A stretch of DNA of 43,966 nucleotides from Burkholderiales bacterium. Lineage in GTDB: Bacteria; Pseudomonadota; Gammaproteobacteria; Burkholderiales; Burkholderiaceae_B. The position numbers and the translations under genes were made by a program. The stretch is taken from positions 1 to 43,966 of the forward strand of contig JAIXTE010000038.1 in assembly GCA_027484315.1 (NCBI GenBank). The letters run 5' to 3'. How positions within the stretch are numbered: the first letter of the stretch is position 1; each line of letters begins with the position of its first letter. Positions 32,952 through 41,762 of this stretch are shown here, in pieces. The notes below the pieces were generated by a model. That model made no database searches, was not told the origin of the DNA, and saw nothing but the letters and a program-made list of their open reading frames with translations.

Positions 32952-33886
32952 GGTGTAACTCCTTCTTTAGTCTTTTTCATGCTCAGCAAGGCCACGCCCA
33001 GAATAACCAGCGCGGTGCCCGCGGCATGCCAAATGGTAAATGGTTCTTTCAAAATCCAGGTGCCCAGCGCAATCGTTGCAATGGGGCCAATCATGCCCAG
33101 TTGCGACACGCGGGGTGCACCAATCAAACTGATGGCGGTCATGACTGCAAACACAGGTACAAAGGTGCAGAACACCGCATTCACCAGCGACCACCCCCAC
33201 ACCGGCAAGGGTTGTTCAAGAATAATACTCATGGGCTGCTGCACGTTGATCTGTACCAGAATGGCGGTGGCGGAAACCAGTGTGGCCATGGCTGTTACGC
33301 GAATGGTGCCTAGTCGTTTGAGCAAACGCTCGCCCACAATCAGGTAGCTGGCATAGCAAACTGCTGACACGAAAACCAGCAGAACGCCAAGCGCGGTGTT
33401 GTCACCAATCAACACGGTTTCGTGGCCGTACACCACCGCAAGCCCAACATAACTCAAGGCCATGCACATGAGTTGCCAAGGTTCGGGCCAGCGTTGTCTG
33501 ATTGCACAGGAAATCAGAAGCACGATCGACGGGTAGGTGAACAGAATCAGCCGTTCAAGGCCAGCAGTAATGTATTGCAAGCCCATGAAGTCAAACAGGC
33601 TGGCGAGGTAGTAGCCAAGCAGGCCCGCCAGCGTGATCAGACCATAATCTTTCGCCGTCATTTTCACTGCATTTTTTTCGCGCAGCATGGTGAACACCAG
33701 TGCGCCCAAAAACAGCGGTAAGGAGAGCAACATGCGCATGGCCAACAGGGTGGACGCATCCACAGGGTAGGCATACGCCAGCTTGACCACAATGGCCTTG
33801 CCTGAAAAAAAGATGGCGCCCAAGAGCGCCAAACCCACGCCCCAGGCCGTGGGTGATCGTTCCAGTAAAGCGCGCGTTCGGCTCAA
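32948..33886 (-). CDS. EamA/DMT-family transporter
   Basis: A 312-residue inner-membrane protein with about ten hydrophobic segments in two EamA repeats. The second repeat (LLVFVSAVCYASYLIVGERLL) and the ending LGTWILKEPFTIWHAAGTAL are typical of drug/metabolite transporters. The start is a TTG at 33886, 15 bases after the reductase stop, without a clear ribosome-binding site; later ATGs would remove the first membrane segment, so TTG is kept. It is translationally coupled to the downstream quinone oxidoreductase by ATGA. Substrate unknown; amino acid or metabolite export is usual for the family. Confidence 0.87.
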   Translation of the reverse strand: MSRTRALLERSPTAWGVGLALLGAIFFSGKAIVVKLAYAYPVDASTLLAMRMLLSLPLFLGALVFTMLREKNAVKMTAKDYGLITLAGLLGYYLASLFDFMGLQYITAGLERLILFTYPSIVLLISCAIRQRWPEPWQLMCMALSYVGLAVVYGHETVLIGDNTALGVLLVFVSAVCYASYLIVGERLLKRLGTIRVTAMATLVSATAILVQINVQQPMSIILEQPLPVWGWSLVNAVFCTFVPVFAVMTAISLIGAPRVSQLGMIGPIATIALGTWILKEPFTIWHAAGTALVILGVALLSMKKTKEGVTP

Positions 33887-33901
33887 GGCTTGGGCGTGCT
33901 T

Positions 33902-34765
33902 TTACAAACGTTTGATGAGGCTGGAAGTATCCCAGCGCTGACCACCCATGCCTTGCACTTCAGCATAAAACTGGTCCACCAAGGCAGTCACGGGCAACTG
34001 AGAACCATTGCGGCGGGCCTCTTCAAGCACCAGGCTCAGGTCTTTGCGCATCCAGTCCACAGCGAAGCCGAAATCAAATTTGCCTTCCACCATGGTTTTG
34101 CCGCGGTTGTCCATTTGCCAGCTTTGCGCAGCACCCTTGCCAATCACGTCCAGTGCCTTGTTCACGTCCAGCCCGGCATTCATGCCAAACTTCAGTGCTT
34201 CAGACAAACCTTGCAGCAAACCGGCGATACACACCTGGTTCACCATTTTGGTCAGCTGGCCGCTACCCGATTCACCCATTAAGGTCACGGCTTTCGCAAA
34301 AGCTGCAATCACATCTTTGGACTGCTCGAAGTCGCCATGGGTGCCACCACACATCACTGTCAGTTGGCCGTTCTCGGCACCCGCCTGTCCGCCTGATACA
34401 GGCGCATCGATAAAGCCGAAGCCTGCATCTTTGGCTTGATCAAACAATTCACGAGCAATTTTTGCGCTGGCCGTGGTGTGGTCGATGAATACTGCACCGG
34501 GTTTCATGCCGTGAAAAGCACCGTTGATGCCCGTGCAAATCTGGCGCAGGTCGTCGTCATTGCCAACGCAGGCAAATACAAAGTCCTGGCCCGCCGCGGC
34601 TTTTTCAGGTGTGGCTGCAGATTTGCCGCCGTGCTGTGCTACCCACTTTTCTGCCTTGGCCGCGCTGCGGTTGTACACGGTCACCTCGTGACCCGCTTTG
34701 ACCAAATGACCTGCCATTGGATAACCCATGACACCGAGACCCAGAAAAGCAACTTTGAAACCCAT
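33902..34765 (-). CDS. 3-hydroxyisobutyrate dehydrogenase-like NAD(P)-dependent reductase
   Basis: A 287-residue beta-hydroxyacid dehydrogenase. The N-terminal Rossmann motif is FLGLGVMGYPMAGHL, followed by YNRSAAKAEKW, the substrate signature DAPVSGGQAGAENGQL and the catalytic-lysine helix GSGQLTKMVNQVC. Family members reduce tartronate or succinic semialdehyde or oxidise 3-hydroxyisobutyrate; which one cannot be read. The ATG at 34765 has AGGTGA upstream and is preferred to an in-frame GTG three codons earlier. First gene of an operon with EamA and the quinone oxidoreductase. Confidence 0.9.
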   Translation of the reverse strand: MGFKVAFLGLGVMGYPMAGHLVKAGHEVTVYNRSAAKAEKWVAQHGGKSAATPEKAAAGQDFVFACVGNDDDLRQICTGINGAFHGMKPGAVFIDHTTASAKIARELFDQAKDAGFGFIDAPVSGGQAGAENGQLTVMCGGTHGDFEQSKDVIAAFAKAVTLMGESGSGQLTKMVNQVCIAGLLQGLSEALKFGMNAGLDVNKALDVIGKGAAQSWQMDNRGKTMVEGKFDFGFAVDWMRKDLSLVLEEARRNGSQLPVTALVDQFYAEVQGMGGQRWDTSSLIKRL

Positions 34766-34953
34766 ATGAATCACCTGAAAAGTATTTGTTGTCAGGCAGA
34801 CTGTAGCTGATTCACCCGAGTATTGCGCTTCGGATGATCCCTAGGTTTTGGGTACGTGTGTTGCGGGTGATGCGCTATACCCAGTGATTTCTACCCCAGA
34901 ACAAATTTCGGATAGGGTGTGAGTTATTTTAAATTTGTACATACATTGTATTT

Positions 34954-35115
34954 ATGATTAAATTTGAGTGGGATTGCGCGAAAGCGGATATAAACCGTCG
35001 AAAGCACCGCGTCACCTTTGAAGAAGCAAGATCGGTCTTTTATGATGATTTTGCTTTTCAGTTTTTTGATGACGATCACCCCGAGGGTGAAGCAGTGTTT
35101 TATTCGGGAATTTGA
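34954..35115 (+). pseudogene. brnT: Truncated BrnT-family toxin remnant
   Basis: A 53-codon frame opening MIKFEWDCAKADINRRKHRV, followed by FEEARSVFYDDFA and DDDHPEGEAVF. This is the N-terminal half of BrnT, a ribonuclease toxin of about 90 residues. It then stops at TGA 35113-35115, so the segment with the later catalytic and IRIISARKAT-type residues is absent. In another frame the bases just before the antitoxin read REFDDEERI and stop, which could be the original tail, implying an internal deletion of roughly 30 codons with a frame change. TACA-N5-TGTA at 34939-34951 may be the old BrnA operator. The locus is visibly AT-richer than its neighbours, suggesting transfer. Confidence 0.75.
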
Positions 35116-35345
35116 TGATGAAGAAAGAATATGATTTATCAAAGATGAAGTTCATGAAAAATCCCTATGCTGGCAAGCTAAAAAAGCCAGTCACCATGAG
35201 ATTGAGCGAAGAAGTGATTGAGTATTTCAAATCCATGGCCGAAGAGGCAGGCGTGCCCTATCAAAGCCTGATTAATCTCTATCTGAGGGACTGTGTTTTG
35301 CAGCATCGAAAAATTGAGATTTCTTGGGATACTCCCACACCATGA
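35115..35345 (+). CDS. brnA: BrnA-family antitoxin
   Basis: A protein of about 76 residues with the BrnA pattern: [30 protein letters not shown], then [27 protein letters not shown], a ribbon-helix-helix DNA-binding domain. BrnA neutralises BrnT and represses the operon. The start overlaps the brnT remnant stop as TGATG; the next ATG at 35118 is equally possible. The gene seems intact although its toxin partner is truncated, so it may persist as a regulator or as an anti-addiction antitoxin. Its stop overlaps the start of the YaiI gene by four bases. Confidence 0.88.
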   Translation: MMKKEYDLSKMKFMKNPYAGKLKKPVTMRLSEEVIEYFKSMAEEAGVPYQSLINLYLRDCVLQHRKIEISWDTPTP

Positions 35346-35800
35346 AAATCTGGGTTGACGCAGATGCATGCCCCGTCGCCGTGAAGGAAATCATTTTTCG
35401 CGCAGCCGACCGCACCGGCATTGAAACCACGCTGGTGGCCAACCAGTACATTCGCACGCCGCCCTCGCGCTTCATCAAGCTGCTGCAAGTACCGCGTGGT
35501 TTCGATGAGGCCGACGATGAAATTGTGCGCCGTGTGGAAGCGGGTAATCTGGTGATCACCAGTGACATTCCACTGGCTGCGCAGTTGGTGGACAAGGGAG
35601 CGCAGGTTTTAAGCCCGCGGGGAGAATTGTTCAGCGCCGAGAACATCAAGGCCTTGCACACCATGCGCGATTTCATGGACACCATGCGCGCAAGCGGCAT
35701 TGACACGGGCGGCCCACCCGCTTACAGCCAGGCGGACCGCAAAACATTCGCCAGTCAGTTCGACCGAATTATTGCGAAGTTTCCGAAAACTGCCTCCTGA
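35342..35800 (+). CDS. YaiI/YqxD family protein (DUF188)
   Basis: A 152-residue protein starting [18 protein letters not shown], the strongly conserved opening of the YaiI/YqxD family. Later family segments include [45 protein letters not shown]. The fold is PIN-like with an acidic centre (D7, D9 and later Asp), so nuclease activity has been suggested for the family but not shown here. The ATG overlaps the brnA stop (ATGA), an unusual link between this chromosomal gene and a toxin-antitoxin remnant; it implies insertion of brnTA right in front of it, with translation now coupled. Confidence 0.9.
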   Translation: MKIWVDADACPVAVKEIIFRAADRTGIETTLVANQYIRTPPSRFIKLLQVPRGFDEADDEIVRRVEAGNLVITSDIPLAAQLVDKGAQVLSPRGELFSAENIKALHTMRDFMDTMRASGIDTGGPPAYSQADRKTFASQFDRIIAKFPKTAS

Positions 35801-35805
35801 CTGGG

Positions 35806-36123
35806 TCAGGACTTTTCAACGGTGATTTCACTGATCACGATCACCGGGCTGGAATTGGTGTAGTTGGGGATGTCCGCCATGATTTCCTGCGCGTGCGGTC
35901 CGAATGCAGCCTGAAATGCCTCCACTGAATCAACGACCAAGTGACCCATGGCCACAAATGCCGGGGCATCACCCGCGCCGCCAGCCAGGCCTTTGTCTAC
36001 GGTGTAGTAGCGCAGGGCGCTTCCCATCTTGCTTTTAACCAGTGGCATGTGCGTGGTTTTGTAATAGTCGTGGTTGAAAGAAACGCCTTCTGCGTTGGGG
36101 TACATCACACTGACCTTGATCAT
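35806..36123 (-). CDS. EthD family protein
   Basis: A 105-residue ferredoxin-like-fold protein: IKVSVMYPNAEGVSFNHDYY, HMPLVKSKMGSALRYYTVDKG, FVAMGHLVVDSVEAFQAAFG and a final IPNYTNSSPVIVISEI. These are the conserved EthD elements. EthD was named for its requirement in ethyl tert-butyl ether degradation, but most members have unknown roles in dimeric alpha-beta barrel proteins. It stands alone, converging on the YaiI gene. No secretion signal. Complete. Confidence 0.9.
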   Translation of the reverse strand: MIKVSVMYPNAEGVSFNHDYYKTTHMPLVKSKMGSALRYYTVDKGLAGGAGDAPAFVAMGHLVVDSVEAFQAAFGPHAQEIMADIPNYTNSSPVIVISEITVEKS

Positions 36124-36276
36124 TTTTATTTGTCTCCTCGACTGCTTGTGTTGAATGGGTAATCGTGCCCTTGTTTAACACGGCCGCGCCGGTTTTGCCA
36201 ACAGGCCTGCAAGTTTCATGGTCGGGTGGCTTTAAATTTCATACAATTCCCAAACATTCAATACAACAGAGGCAAC

Positions 36277-37011
36277 ATGGCAATTCAATGGTGGGCCCAC
36301 CGTGGCAGCGGGAAAGGCGAACTGGAAAATACCCTCAAAGGGTTTGAAATTGCATTGAATGCCGGTTTCAAGGCAGTTGAGTTTGATGTCATGCTGACCG
36401 CCGATGGCGTGCCCATGATTCACCATGACTGGGTGATGGGGCGCTGTGCACGGTCCGTCGACCCTGCCATGGCAGGTACTGACCCACTTACACCGTTTAA
36501 CAGCCTTCGCGCGCGTGACCTGCGCCATTTCGATGTGAAGGGTGAAGCCATCCCCAGTCTGGCCGACACACTTGCTTTTTGTTTGCAAAACGGCCTGCAG
36601 GCCAATGTGGAATTGAAAGCAAACAACCCCGCCAATGCCATCGCTTTAGGCCGTGCTGTACTGGCAGCCCTTGAGCAGTTGCCCGTCGAGCAGCAAACCC
36701 ACATTCAACAAAATTGGGTATTCTCCAGTTTTTACCACGCCAGCCTGTTGCCCTTGAAAGGTTTCGATCTGGCATTGTTGTATGAACAATTGCCCGACAA
36801 CTGGGCTTTGCATGCGGACGCCCTGCAGGTCAGTGCCATTCACTTGCACTACAGCGGCGCAGATCCCACTGCCCTGCGACGCATCCACACCACCGGGCGG
36901 GTGGTTCGGGTTTACACGGTGAACGACCTGGAGCGGGCCAAGATGCTGCAAGCCTTGGGTGTAAAAGGGCTTTTCACCGATCGAATGGACTTTGCAAGTC
37001 ACTCTTTTTGA
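36277..37011 (+). CDS. Glycerophosphodiester phosphodiesterase
   Basis: A 244-residue cytoplasmic TIM-barrel enzyme that hydrolyses glycerophosphodiesters to glycerol-3-phosphate and an alcohol. Family motifs: H8-R9-G in WWAHRGSG, E17-N-T, E35-F-D37 in AVEFDVMLTADG, H50 in MIHHDW, VELKAN and the closing TVNDLERAKMLQALGVKGLFTDRMD. AGAGG lies upstream of the ATG at 36277; the frame runs further upstream but without start signals. No signal peptide, so it resembles cytoplasmic UgpQ, not the periplasmic GlpQ. It is followed by alaS. Confidence 0.93.
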   Translation: MAIQWWAHRGSGKGELENTLKGFEIALNAGFKAVEFDVMLTADGVPMIHHDWVMGRCARSVDPAMAGTDPLTPFNSLRARDLRHFDVKGEAIPSLADTLAFCLQNGLQANVELKANNPANAIALGRAVLAALEQLPVEQQTHIQQNWVFSSFYHASLLPLKGFDLALLYEQLPDNWALHADALQVSAIHLHYSGADPTALRRIHTTGRVVRVYTVNDLERAKMLQALGVKGLFTDRMDFASHSF

Positions 37012-37022
37012 GCCACTCGCCT

Positions 37023-37028
37023 TATAAT
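37023..37028 (+). promoter_or_regulatory. Candidate -10 element of alaS
   Basis: A perfect TATAAT at 37023-37028, 54 bases before the alaS ATG, just after the GDPD stop. No good -35 at 17 bases is seen, so this is only suggestive. Confidence 0.3.
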
Positions 37029-37081
37029 CGAAGGTTAGACCAAAAACCAGATTCCGCTTTAATCAGGAAGGTAGCCCCAAC

Positions 37082-39709
37082 ATGAAAGTCGCTGACATCC
37101 GCGAAAAGTTTCTTGAATTCTTTGCCAGCAAGGGTCACACCATTGTGCCTTCCAGCAGTCTTGTGCCCGGCAACGACCCCACCTTGTTGTTCACCAACAG
37201 CGGTATGGTGCAGTTCAAGGATGTATTCACTGGCAAGGACAAGCGCCCCTACACCCGCGCCACGTCCAGCCAGCGCTCGGTTCGCGCAGGCGGCAAGCAC
37301 AACGATCTCGAGAATGTGGGCTACACCGCACGTCACCACACTTTCTTTGAAATGCTGGGCAATTTCAGCTTTGGCGACTACTTCAAGGAAAACGCCATTC
37401 AGTACGCCTGGGAATTGCTGACCAAGGTTTATGGCCTGCCCGCAGAAAAGCTGTACGTCACTGTGTACCAGGAAGACGATGAGGCCTACAACATCTGGAA
37501 CAAGCAGGTGGGCGTGCCCGTTGAGCGCATCATCCGCATTGGCGACAACAAGGGTGCGCGCTACGCATCCGACAACTTCTGGCAAATGGCCGACACCGGC
37601 CCCTGCGGCCCCTGTACCGAAATTTTTTACGACCACGGCCCCGATGTGTGGGGTGGTCCACCCGGAAGCCCCGAAGAAGATGGCGACCGCTACATCGAGG
37701 TGTGGAACCTGGTTTTCATGCAGTTTGATCGCAGTGCCGACGGCGTGTTGCACCCCTTGCCCAAGCCTTGCGTGGACACAGGCATGGGCCTGGAGCGCAT
37801 TGCAGCCGTGTTGCAACATGTGCACAGCAACTATGAAATTGACCTGTTCCAGGCACTGATCAAGGCAGCTGCCCGCGAAATCACTGCTCAGGGCAACCTG
37901 GTCGAACTGGGCAACAATTCCCTCCGCGTCATTGCCGACCACATTCGCGCCTGTTCTTTCCTGGTGGTTGATGGGGTCATTCCCGGCAATGAAGGCCGTG
38001 GCTACGTGCTGCGCCGAATCATTCGCCGGGCAATTCGCCATGGTTACAAGCTGGGTTGCCGCAAGCCGTTTTTCAACGCCATGGTGGGCGACCTGGTTGC
38101 GGAAATGGGCGAAGCCTATCCTGAGTTGGCCAAAGCAGCCGCGCAAGTGCAAAGCATTTTGAAAGCCGAGGAAGAGCGTTTTTTCGAGACGATTGAAAAC
38201 GGCATGTCCATTCTGGATTCCGCTTTGGGTGCTTTGCCAGCGGGAGGCACACTCGATGGCGACACCGCATTCAAGCTGCACGACACCTACGGTTTCCCGC
38301 TGGATTTGACGGCCGACGTGTGTCGCGAGCGCGAAATGAGCGTGGACGAAGCCGCCTTCGACGCAGCCATGAACAAACAAAAGCAGCAGGCCCGTGCGGC
38401 CGGCAAGTTCAAGATGGATGCTGACCTTGCTTACACTGGCGTGGCCACGGAATTCAAGGGTTACGACCAGCTTCAGGTGGCCAACGCAACCATCACCGCC
38501 ATTTACGTGGACGGTACGTCGGTCAACAGCATTTCAGCGGGGCAGGAAGGTGTTGTGGTTCTGGACCAAACGCCTTTTTATGCCGAAAGCGGTGGCCAGG
38601 TGGGTGATCAGGGCGATATTTCCAGCGGCTCAACCTTGTTCCAGGTCGCTGATACCCTGAAGATTCAGGCCAGTGTATTTGGTCATCACGGTGAACTGGT
38701 GACTGGGGAACTGAAAGTGGGCGACGCCGTGGGCGCGCAGGTTAACCAGCACCACCGCAACCGCACCATTCGCAACCACAGCGCCACCCACCTGATGCAC
38801 AAGGCCTTGCGTGAAGTGCTTGGCGATCACGTCAGCCAGAAAGGCTCACTGGTGGACGCCGACAAAACCCGTTTCGACTTTGCCCACCACAGCGCAATGA
38901 CACCCGAGCAAATTGCCCAGGTGGAACGCATTGTGAACGAAGAAATTCTGGCCAATGCAGAAACACAGGCGCGCGTCATGGACATTGAAAGCGCGAAAAA
39001 TGCAGGCGCCATGATGTTGTTCGGCGAGAAATACGGCGACACCGTGCGTGTGTTGGACATTGGTAGCTCGCGTGAACTGTGTGGCGGTACGCACGTGCAG
39101 CGCACAGGCGACATCGGCCTGTTCAAGATCACCAGTGAAAGCGGTGTGGCAGCCGGCATTCGCCGCGTTGAAGCCACCACCGGCCTGGGCGCCATGGAAT
39201 TTGCCCAAAAAGCGCAAGCCCAGGTAGACGCCATTGCACAAAGCCTGCGCGTACCGGCGGCTGAAGCCACGGCCAAAATTGGGCAGATCATGGACCAGGT
39301 GAAAAGCCTGGAAAAAGAGCTGGACCGCCTGAAAAGCAAGCTGGCCGCATCTCAAGGTGACGACCTGGCCAGCCAGGCTGTTGACGTGGGCGGTGTGAAA
39401 GTGCTGGCTGCCAAGCTGGAAGGTGCAGATGTGAAGCAGCTTCGTGAAGCGGCAGATAAACTTCGAGACAAACTGGGCAATGCAGCCTTGGTGCTGGCCA
39501 CGGTGCTGGAAGGCAAGGTCAGTTTGATTGCCTCCGTCAGCAAAGACGCCACAGCCAAAGTGAAAGCAGGCGACCTGGTCAACTTTGTGGCCCAGCAAGT
39601 GGGTGGCAAGGGTGGTGGTCGACCCGACATGGCGCAGGCGGGTGGCACAGACCCCGCCAACCTGGATGCAGCACTGGCAAGCGTGGTGGATTGGGTGAAG
39701 AGCAAGTAA
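37082..39709 (+). CDS. alaS: Alanyl-tRNA synthetase
   Basis: An 875-residue class II synthetase that charges tRNA-Ala. It opens with [25 protein letters not shown], contains [13 protein letters not shown] and [30 protein letters not shown], and [14 protein letters not shown] of the catalytic domain. The editing domain has [15 protein letters not shown] (HxxxH) and the [13 protein letters not shown] motif, and a C-terminal coiled region and Gly-rich C-Ala domain ([16 protein letters not shown]) follow. AGGAAGG precedes the ATG. Length and domains are complete. It is followed after 28 bases by a NUDIX gene. Confidence 0.98.
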   Translation: MKVADIREKFLEFFASKGHTIVPSSSLVPGNDPTLLFTNSGMVQFKDVFTGKDKRPYTRATSSQRSVRAGGKHNDLENVGYTARHHTFFEMLGNFSFGDYFKENAIQYAWELLTKVYGLPAEKLYVTVYQEDDEAYNIWNKQVGVPVERIIRIGDNKGARYASDNFWQMADTGPCGPCTEIFYDHGPDVWGGPPGSPEEDGDRYIEVWNLVFMQFDRSADGVLHPLPKPCVDTGMGLERIAAVLQHVHSNYEIDLFQALIKAAAREITAQGNLVELGNNSLRVIADHIRACSFLVVDGVIPGNEGRGYVLRRIIRRAIRHGYKLGCRKPFFNAMVGDLVAEMGEAYPELAKAAAQVQSILKAEEERFFETIENGMSILDSALGALPAGGTLDGDTAFKLHDTYGFPLDLTADVCREREMSVDEAAFDAAMNKQKQQARAAGKFKMDADLAYTGVATEFKGYDQLQVANATITAIYVDGTSVNSISAGQEGVVVLDQTPFYAESGGQVGDQGDISSGSTLFQVADTLKIQASVFGHHGELVTGELKVGDAVGAQVNQHHRNRTIRNHSATHLMHKALREVLGDHVSQKGSLVDADKTRFDFAHHSAMTPEQIAQVERIVNEEILANAETQARVMDIESAKNAGAMMLFGEKYGDTVRVLDIGSSRELCGGTHVQRTGDIGLFKITSESGVAAGIRRVEATTGLGAMEFAQKAQAQVDAIAQSLRVPAAEATAKIGQIMDQVKSLEKELDRLKSKLAASQGDDLASQAVDVGGVKVLAAKLEGADVKQLREAADKLRDKLGNAALVLATVLEGKVSLIASVSKDATAKVKAGDLVNFVAQQVGGKGGGRPDMAQAGGTDPANLDAALASVVDWVKSK

Positions 39710-39737
39710 CAACAAACAAACCGCAGCAGGGCGCACC

Positions 39738-40256
39738 ATGAGCAAAACCGTTTACCAGTACTGTCCCATGTGCGCCACGCCGTTGCATGAGTTGCAACAT
39801 TCCGGTCAGACACGGATGGCCTGTGGTGGGGAAAACTGTGGTTTTGTTCAGTGGGGCAACCCGGTACCCGTGGTTGCTGCCTTGGTGGAATATGATGGCA
39901 AAGTGCTGTTGGCCCGCAATGCAGCTTGGCCCGCTCACTTTTTTGCCTTGATCACCGGTTTTCTGGAACGCAATGAAACACCGCAAGAAGGTGCCATTCG
40001 CGAACTGAAAGAGGAAACAAACCTGGATGCAGTCGAAAGCAGCCTGATTGGTGTGTACCCGTTTCCCATGAAAAATGAAGTGATTATTTGCTATCACATC
40101 AAAGCTGTGGGTCAGGTCAGCCTTTCCGAGGAACTGGCCGACTACAAGCTGGTGGAGCCTGCTGATTTGCGCCCCTGGCGCATGGGCACTGGCTTGGCGA
40201 TGGCAGATTGGCTGCAGGCCCGTCAGTTGCCTGTCAACTGGATTGAATTAAAATAA
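39738..40256 (+). CDS. NUDIX hydrolase with N-terminal zinc ribbon
   Basis: A 172-residue protein. A zinc ribbon is formed by C9, C12, C29 and C34 (CPMC and CGGENC). The NUDIX box GFLERNETPQEGAIRELKEE (G-x5-E-x7-RE-L-x-EE) is complete apart from the final glycine, which is Asn-Leu here. The architecture resembles NADH pyrophosphatases (NudC) and related nucleotide pyrophosphatases, but the N-terminal domain of NudC is missing, so an ADP-ribose or NADH-like substrate is only a guess. It probably shares the alaS transcript. Confidence 0.9.
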   Translation: MSKTVYQYCPMCATPLHELQHSGQTRMACGGENCGFVQWGNPVPVVAALVEYDGKVLLARNAAWPAHFFALITGFLERNETPQEGAIRELKEETNLDAVESSLIGVYPFPMKNEVIICYHIKAVGQVSLSEELADYKLVEPADLRPWRMGTGLAMADWLQARQLPVNWIELK

Positions 40257-40295
40257 TTGTATTAATGATAAGCAGTAACCAAGGAGCATAGAGAC

Positions 40296-40523
40296 ATGAA
40301 TTTTGACCGTGAAGTTGATGCCAGCGGATTGAACTGCCCGCTGCCCATTCTGCGTACCAAAAAGGCACTGGCCGAAATGCAAAGCGGGCAGGTGCTGAAA
40401 GTCACGTCCACCGACCCAGGCTCAGTCCGCGACTTTGCCATGTTTGCCAAGCAGACGGGCAATGAGCTGGTCGACCAAGCCGATCAATCCGGTGCATTCA
40501 TTTTTTACATGAAACGTCGTTAA
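40296..40523 (+). CDS. TusA-family sulfurtransferase
   Basis: A 75-residue protein with the TusA signature: VDASGLNCPLPILRTKKAL, active Cys C14, followed by GQVLKVTSTDPGS, typical of the two-strand, two-helix fold. TusA-like proteins carry persulfide sulfur, either for tRNA 2-thiouridine or in dissimilatory sulfur oxidation. A good AAGGAG precedes the ATG. The PIN-domain gene follows 17 bases later. No other Tus or sulfur oxidation gene is in the window, so the pathway cannot be assigned. Confidence 0.92.
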   Translation: MNFDREVDASGLNCPLPILRTKKALAEMQSGQVLKVTSTDPGSVRDFAMFAKQTGNELVDQADQSGAFIFYMKRR

Positions 40524-40540
40524 GTTTTAGTAGGCGCCTC

Positions 40541-41212
40541 ATGAGTATTGTCCTTGGCAAACCAGAGGTGCCCAAACATTGGCTACTCGACGCCAATGTG
40601 TTGTTCTCTGAATGGACTCGCTGGTTGATGGTGGTGATGGCCCAAAATCACCAAGCCCGGCTTTACTGGACCCCCCACATTGAAAACGAGTGCTATCGCA
40701 ATTTGCAGCGCTTGGGCCGTTTGCACCCGGACGACGCCGAAGCCGACCGCCTGACGTTGCCACAGCGTTTGAATGCCGAACTGCTGCCGCAGAACCACTT
40801 GCCTTACCTGGCGGATGTGTCGACGGTCGAGGAGAAAGACCGCCATGTAGCAGCATCTGCCCTGGCCTTGCGGCACCAGTTGCAACAGCCTGTTGGTTTG
40901 ATTACGTGGAATCTGAAAGACTTTCCCCGAAAACAACTGTTGAAACTGGGTGTGGTGCGTTACAGCCCAGACGAGCTTTGCGAGGAATTGACCAAGCCCC
41001 TGAGCAACACACAGGCTTGCCTTGAGCAAACAGTTTGGGTCATGATGTGTGGGTTAAATACTTACAAGCCCCAGAATCCAACGGTGTATCAACAGAAGGC
41101 TCAGCCCCTGCCCACGCGGGTTGAAGAGTGGCGTGAGTTTCTTTCGCGCAACAAAATGCACCGCACGGCGAGGGTGTTGTGTCGGCAAAATAATCTACCC
41201 CGTTCTGGTTAG
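40541..41212 (+). CDS. PIN-domain protein
   Basis: A 223-residue protein with a PIN-type nuclease pattern: WLLDANVLFSEW (first Asp), an acidic ECYRNL, VEEKDRHVAASALAL (Glu and Asp of the active site) and LITWNLKDFPRKQLL (final Asp). This is the PIN_3/VapC-like layout of Mg-dependent RNases. The last 60 residues form an extra helical tail not present in short VapC toxins. No antitoxin gene lies next to it; upstream is a TusA-like gene. So either it is an orphan toxin, a PIN protein with a housekeeping RNA role, or its antidote is elsewhere. Confidence 0.75.
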   Translation: MSIVLGKPEVPKHWLLDANVLFSEWTRWLMVVMAQNHQARLYWTPHIENECYRNLQRLGRLHPDDAEADRLTLPQRLNAELLPQNHLPYLADVSTVEEKDRHVAASALALRHQLQQPVGLITWNLKDFPRKQLLKLGVVRYSPDELCEELTKPLSNTQACLEQTVWVMMCGLNTYKPQNPTVYQQKAQPLPTRVEEWREFLSRNKMHRTARVLCRQNNLPRSG

Positions 41213-41249
41213 TCCTATAGGATGATGATCGTCCTATCATTGGTATACC
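41212..41249. promoter_or_regulatory. Symmetric motifs upstream of the BLUF gene
   Basis: GTCCTAT occurs at 41212-41218 and 41231-41237 (19-base period); the first extends into perfect palindrome TCCTATAGGA (41213-41222). GGTATACC (41242-41249) is another perfect palindrome containing a TATACC -10-like core. The spacing of about two helical turns suggests an operator; the binding protein is unknown. Confidence 0.4.
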
Positions 41250-41266
41250 GTCATCTTGAGGCCTGT

Positions 41267-41746
41267 ATGCTTCGCCTAATTTACACTTCAGTTCAAACGC
41301 CAGGTTTCGACCGGGATGCTTTTGAGCACTTGTGTAATCAAGCTGCCCAAAAGAACAGGGAGATGGGTGTGCAGGGATTGTTGTTGAGCAACGGTGTGGA
41401 GTTCATGCAGTGTCTGGAAGGCTCCAAGGAATCTGTGGCGGCCATTTACCGCAAAATCGTCATAGACTCCCGCCATTCCGACATTCGTCTTCTGGTGTCT
41501 GAAACAACTGACGAAATATTGTTCAAGCAATGGTCCATGGTTGGGTTGGCCACAAAACCCCAGGCAGTATTGAGCGCTGAATCTATCGCGTACACTTTGC
41601 TTGATCATCGTCTATACCGCCCATGGAAATCCCTGGGCATTGGCGCGGCAGACCTGATTTTTGAATATGCCAAAGTGAAAGCCGAGCTTGAAAAGGCGGG
41701 TGAAATCACTTTGCTCAACAAAGTTTTTGACGTGTATCAACCTTGA
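41267..41746 (+). CDS. BLUF-domain blue-light receptor
   Basis: A 159-residue protein almost entirely made of a BLUF domain plus C-terminal helices. The flavin-contact residues are present: Y6 in RLIYTS, N30 in QKNREMG, Q48 in EFMQCLEG, and W in KQWSMVG. DSRHSDIRLL is another family segment. BLUF binds FAD, and light rearranges the Tyr-Gln network. No output domain is fused, so it is a short BLUF like PixD or BlrB, acting by binding a partner protein. The ATG at 41267 (GAGG upstream) is preferred over the longer frame from 41222. Repeats and palindromes precede it. Confidence 0.93.
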   Translation: MLRLIYTSVQTPGFDRDAFEHLCNQAAQKNREMGVQGLLLSNGVEFMQCLEGSKESVAAIYRKIVIDSRHSDIRLLVSETTDEILFKQWSMVGLATKPQAVLSAESIAYTLLDHRLYRPWKSLGIGAADLIFEYAKVKAELEKAGEITLLNKVFDVYQP

Positions 41747-41762
41747 TGTAAGCAGGTGCAGT

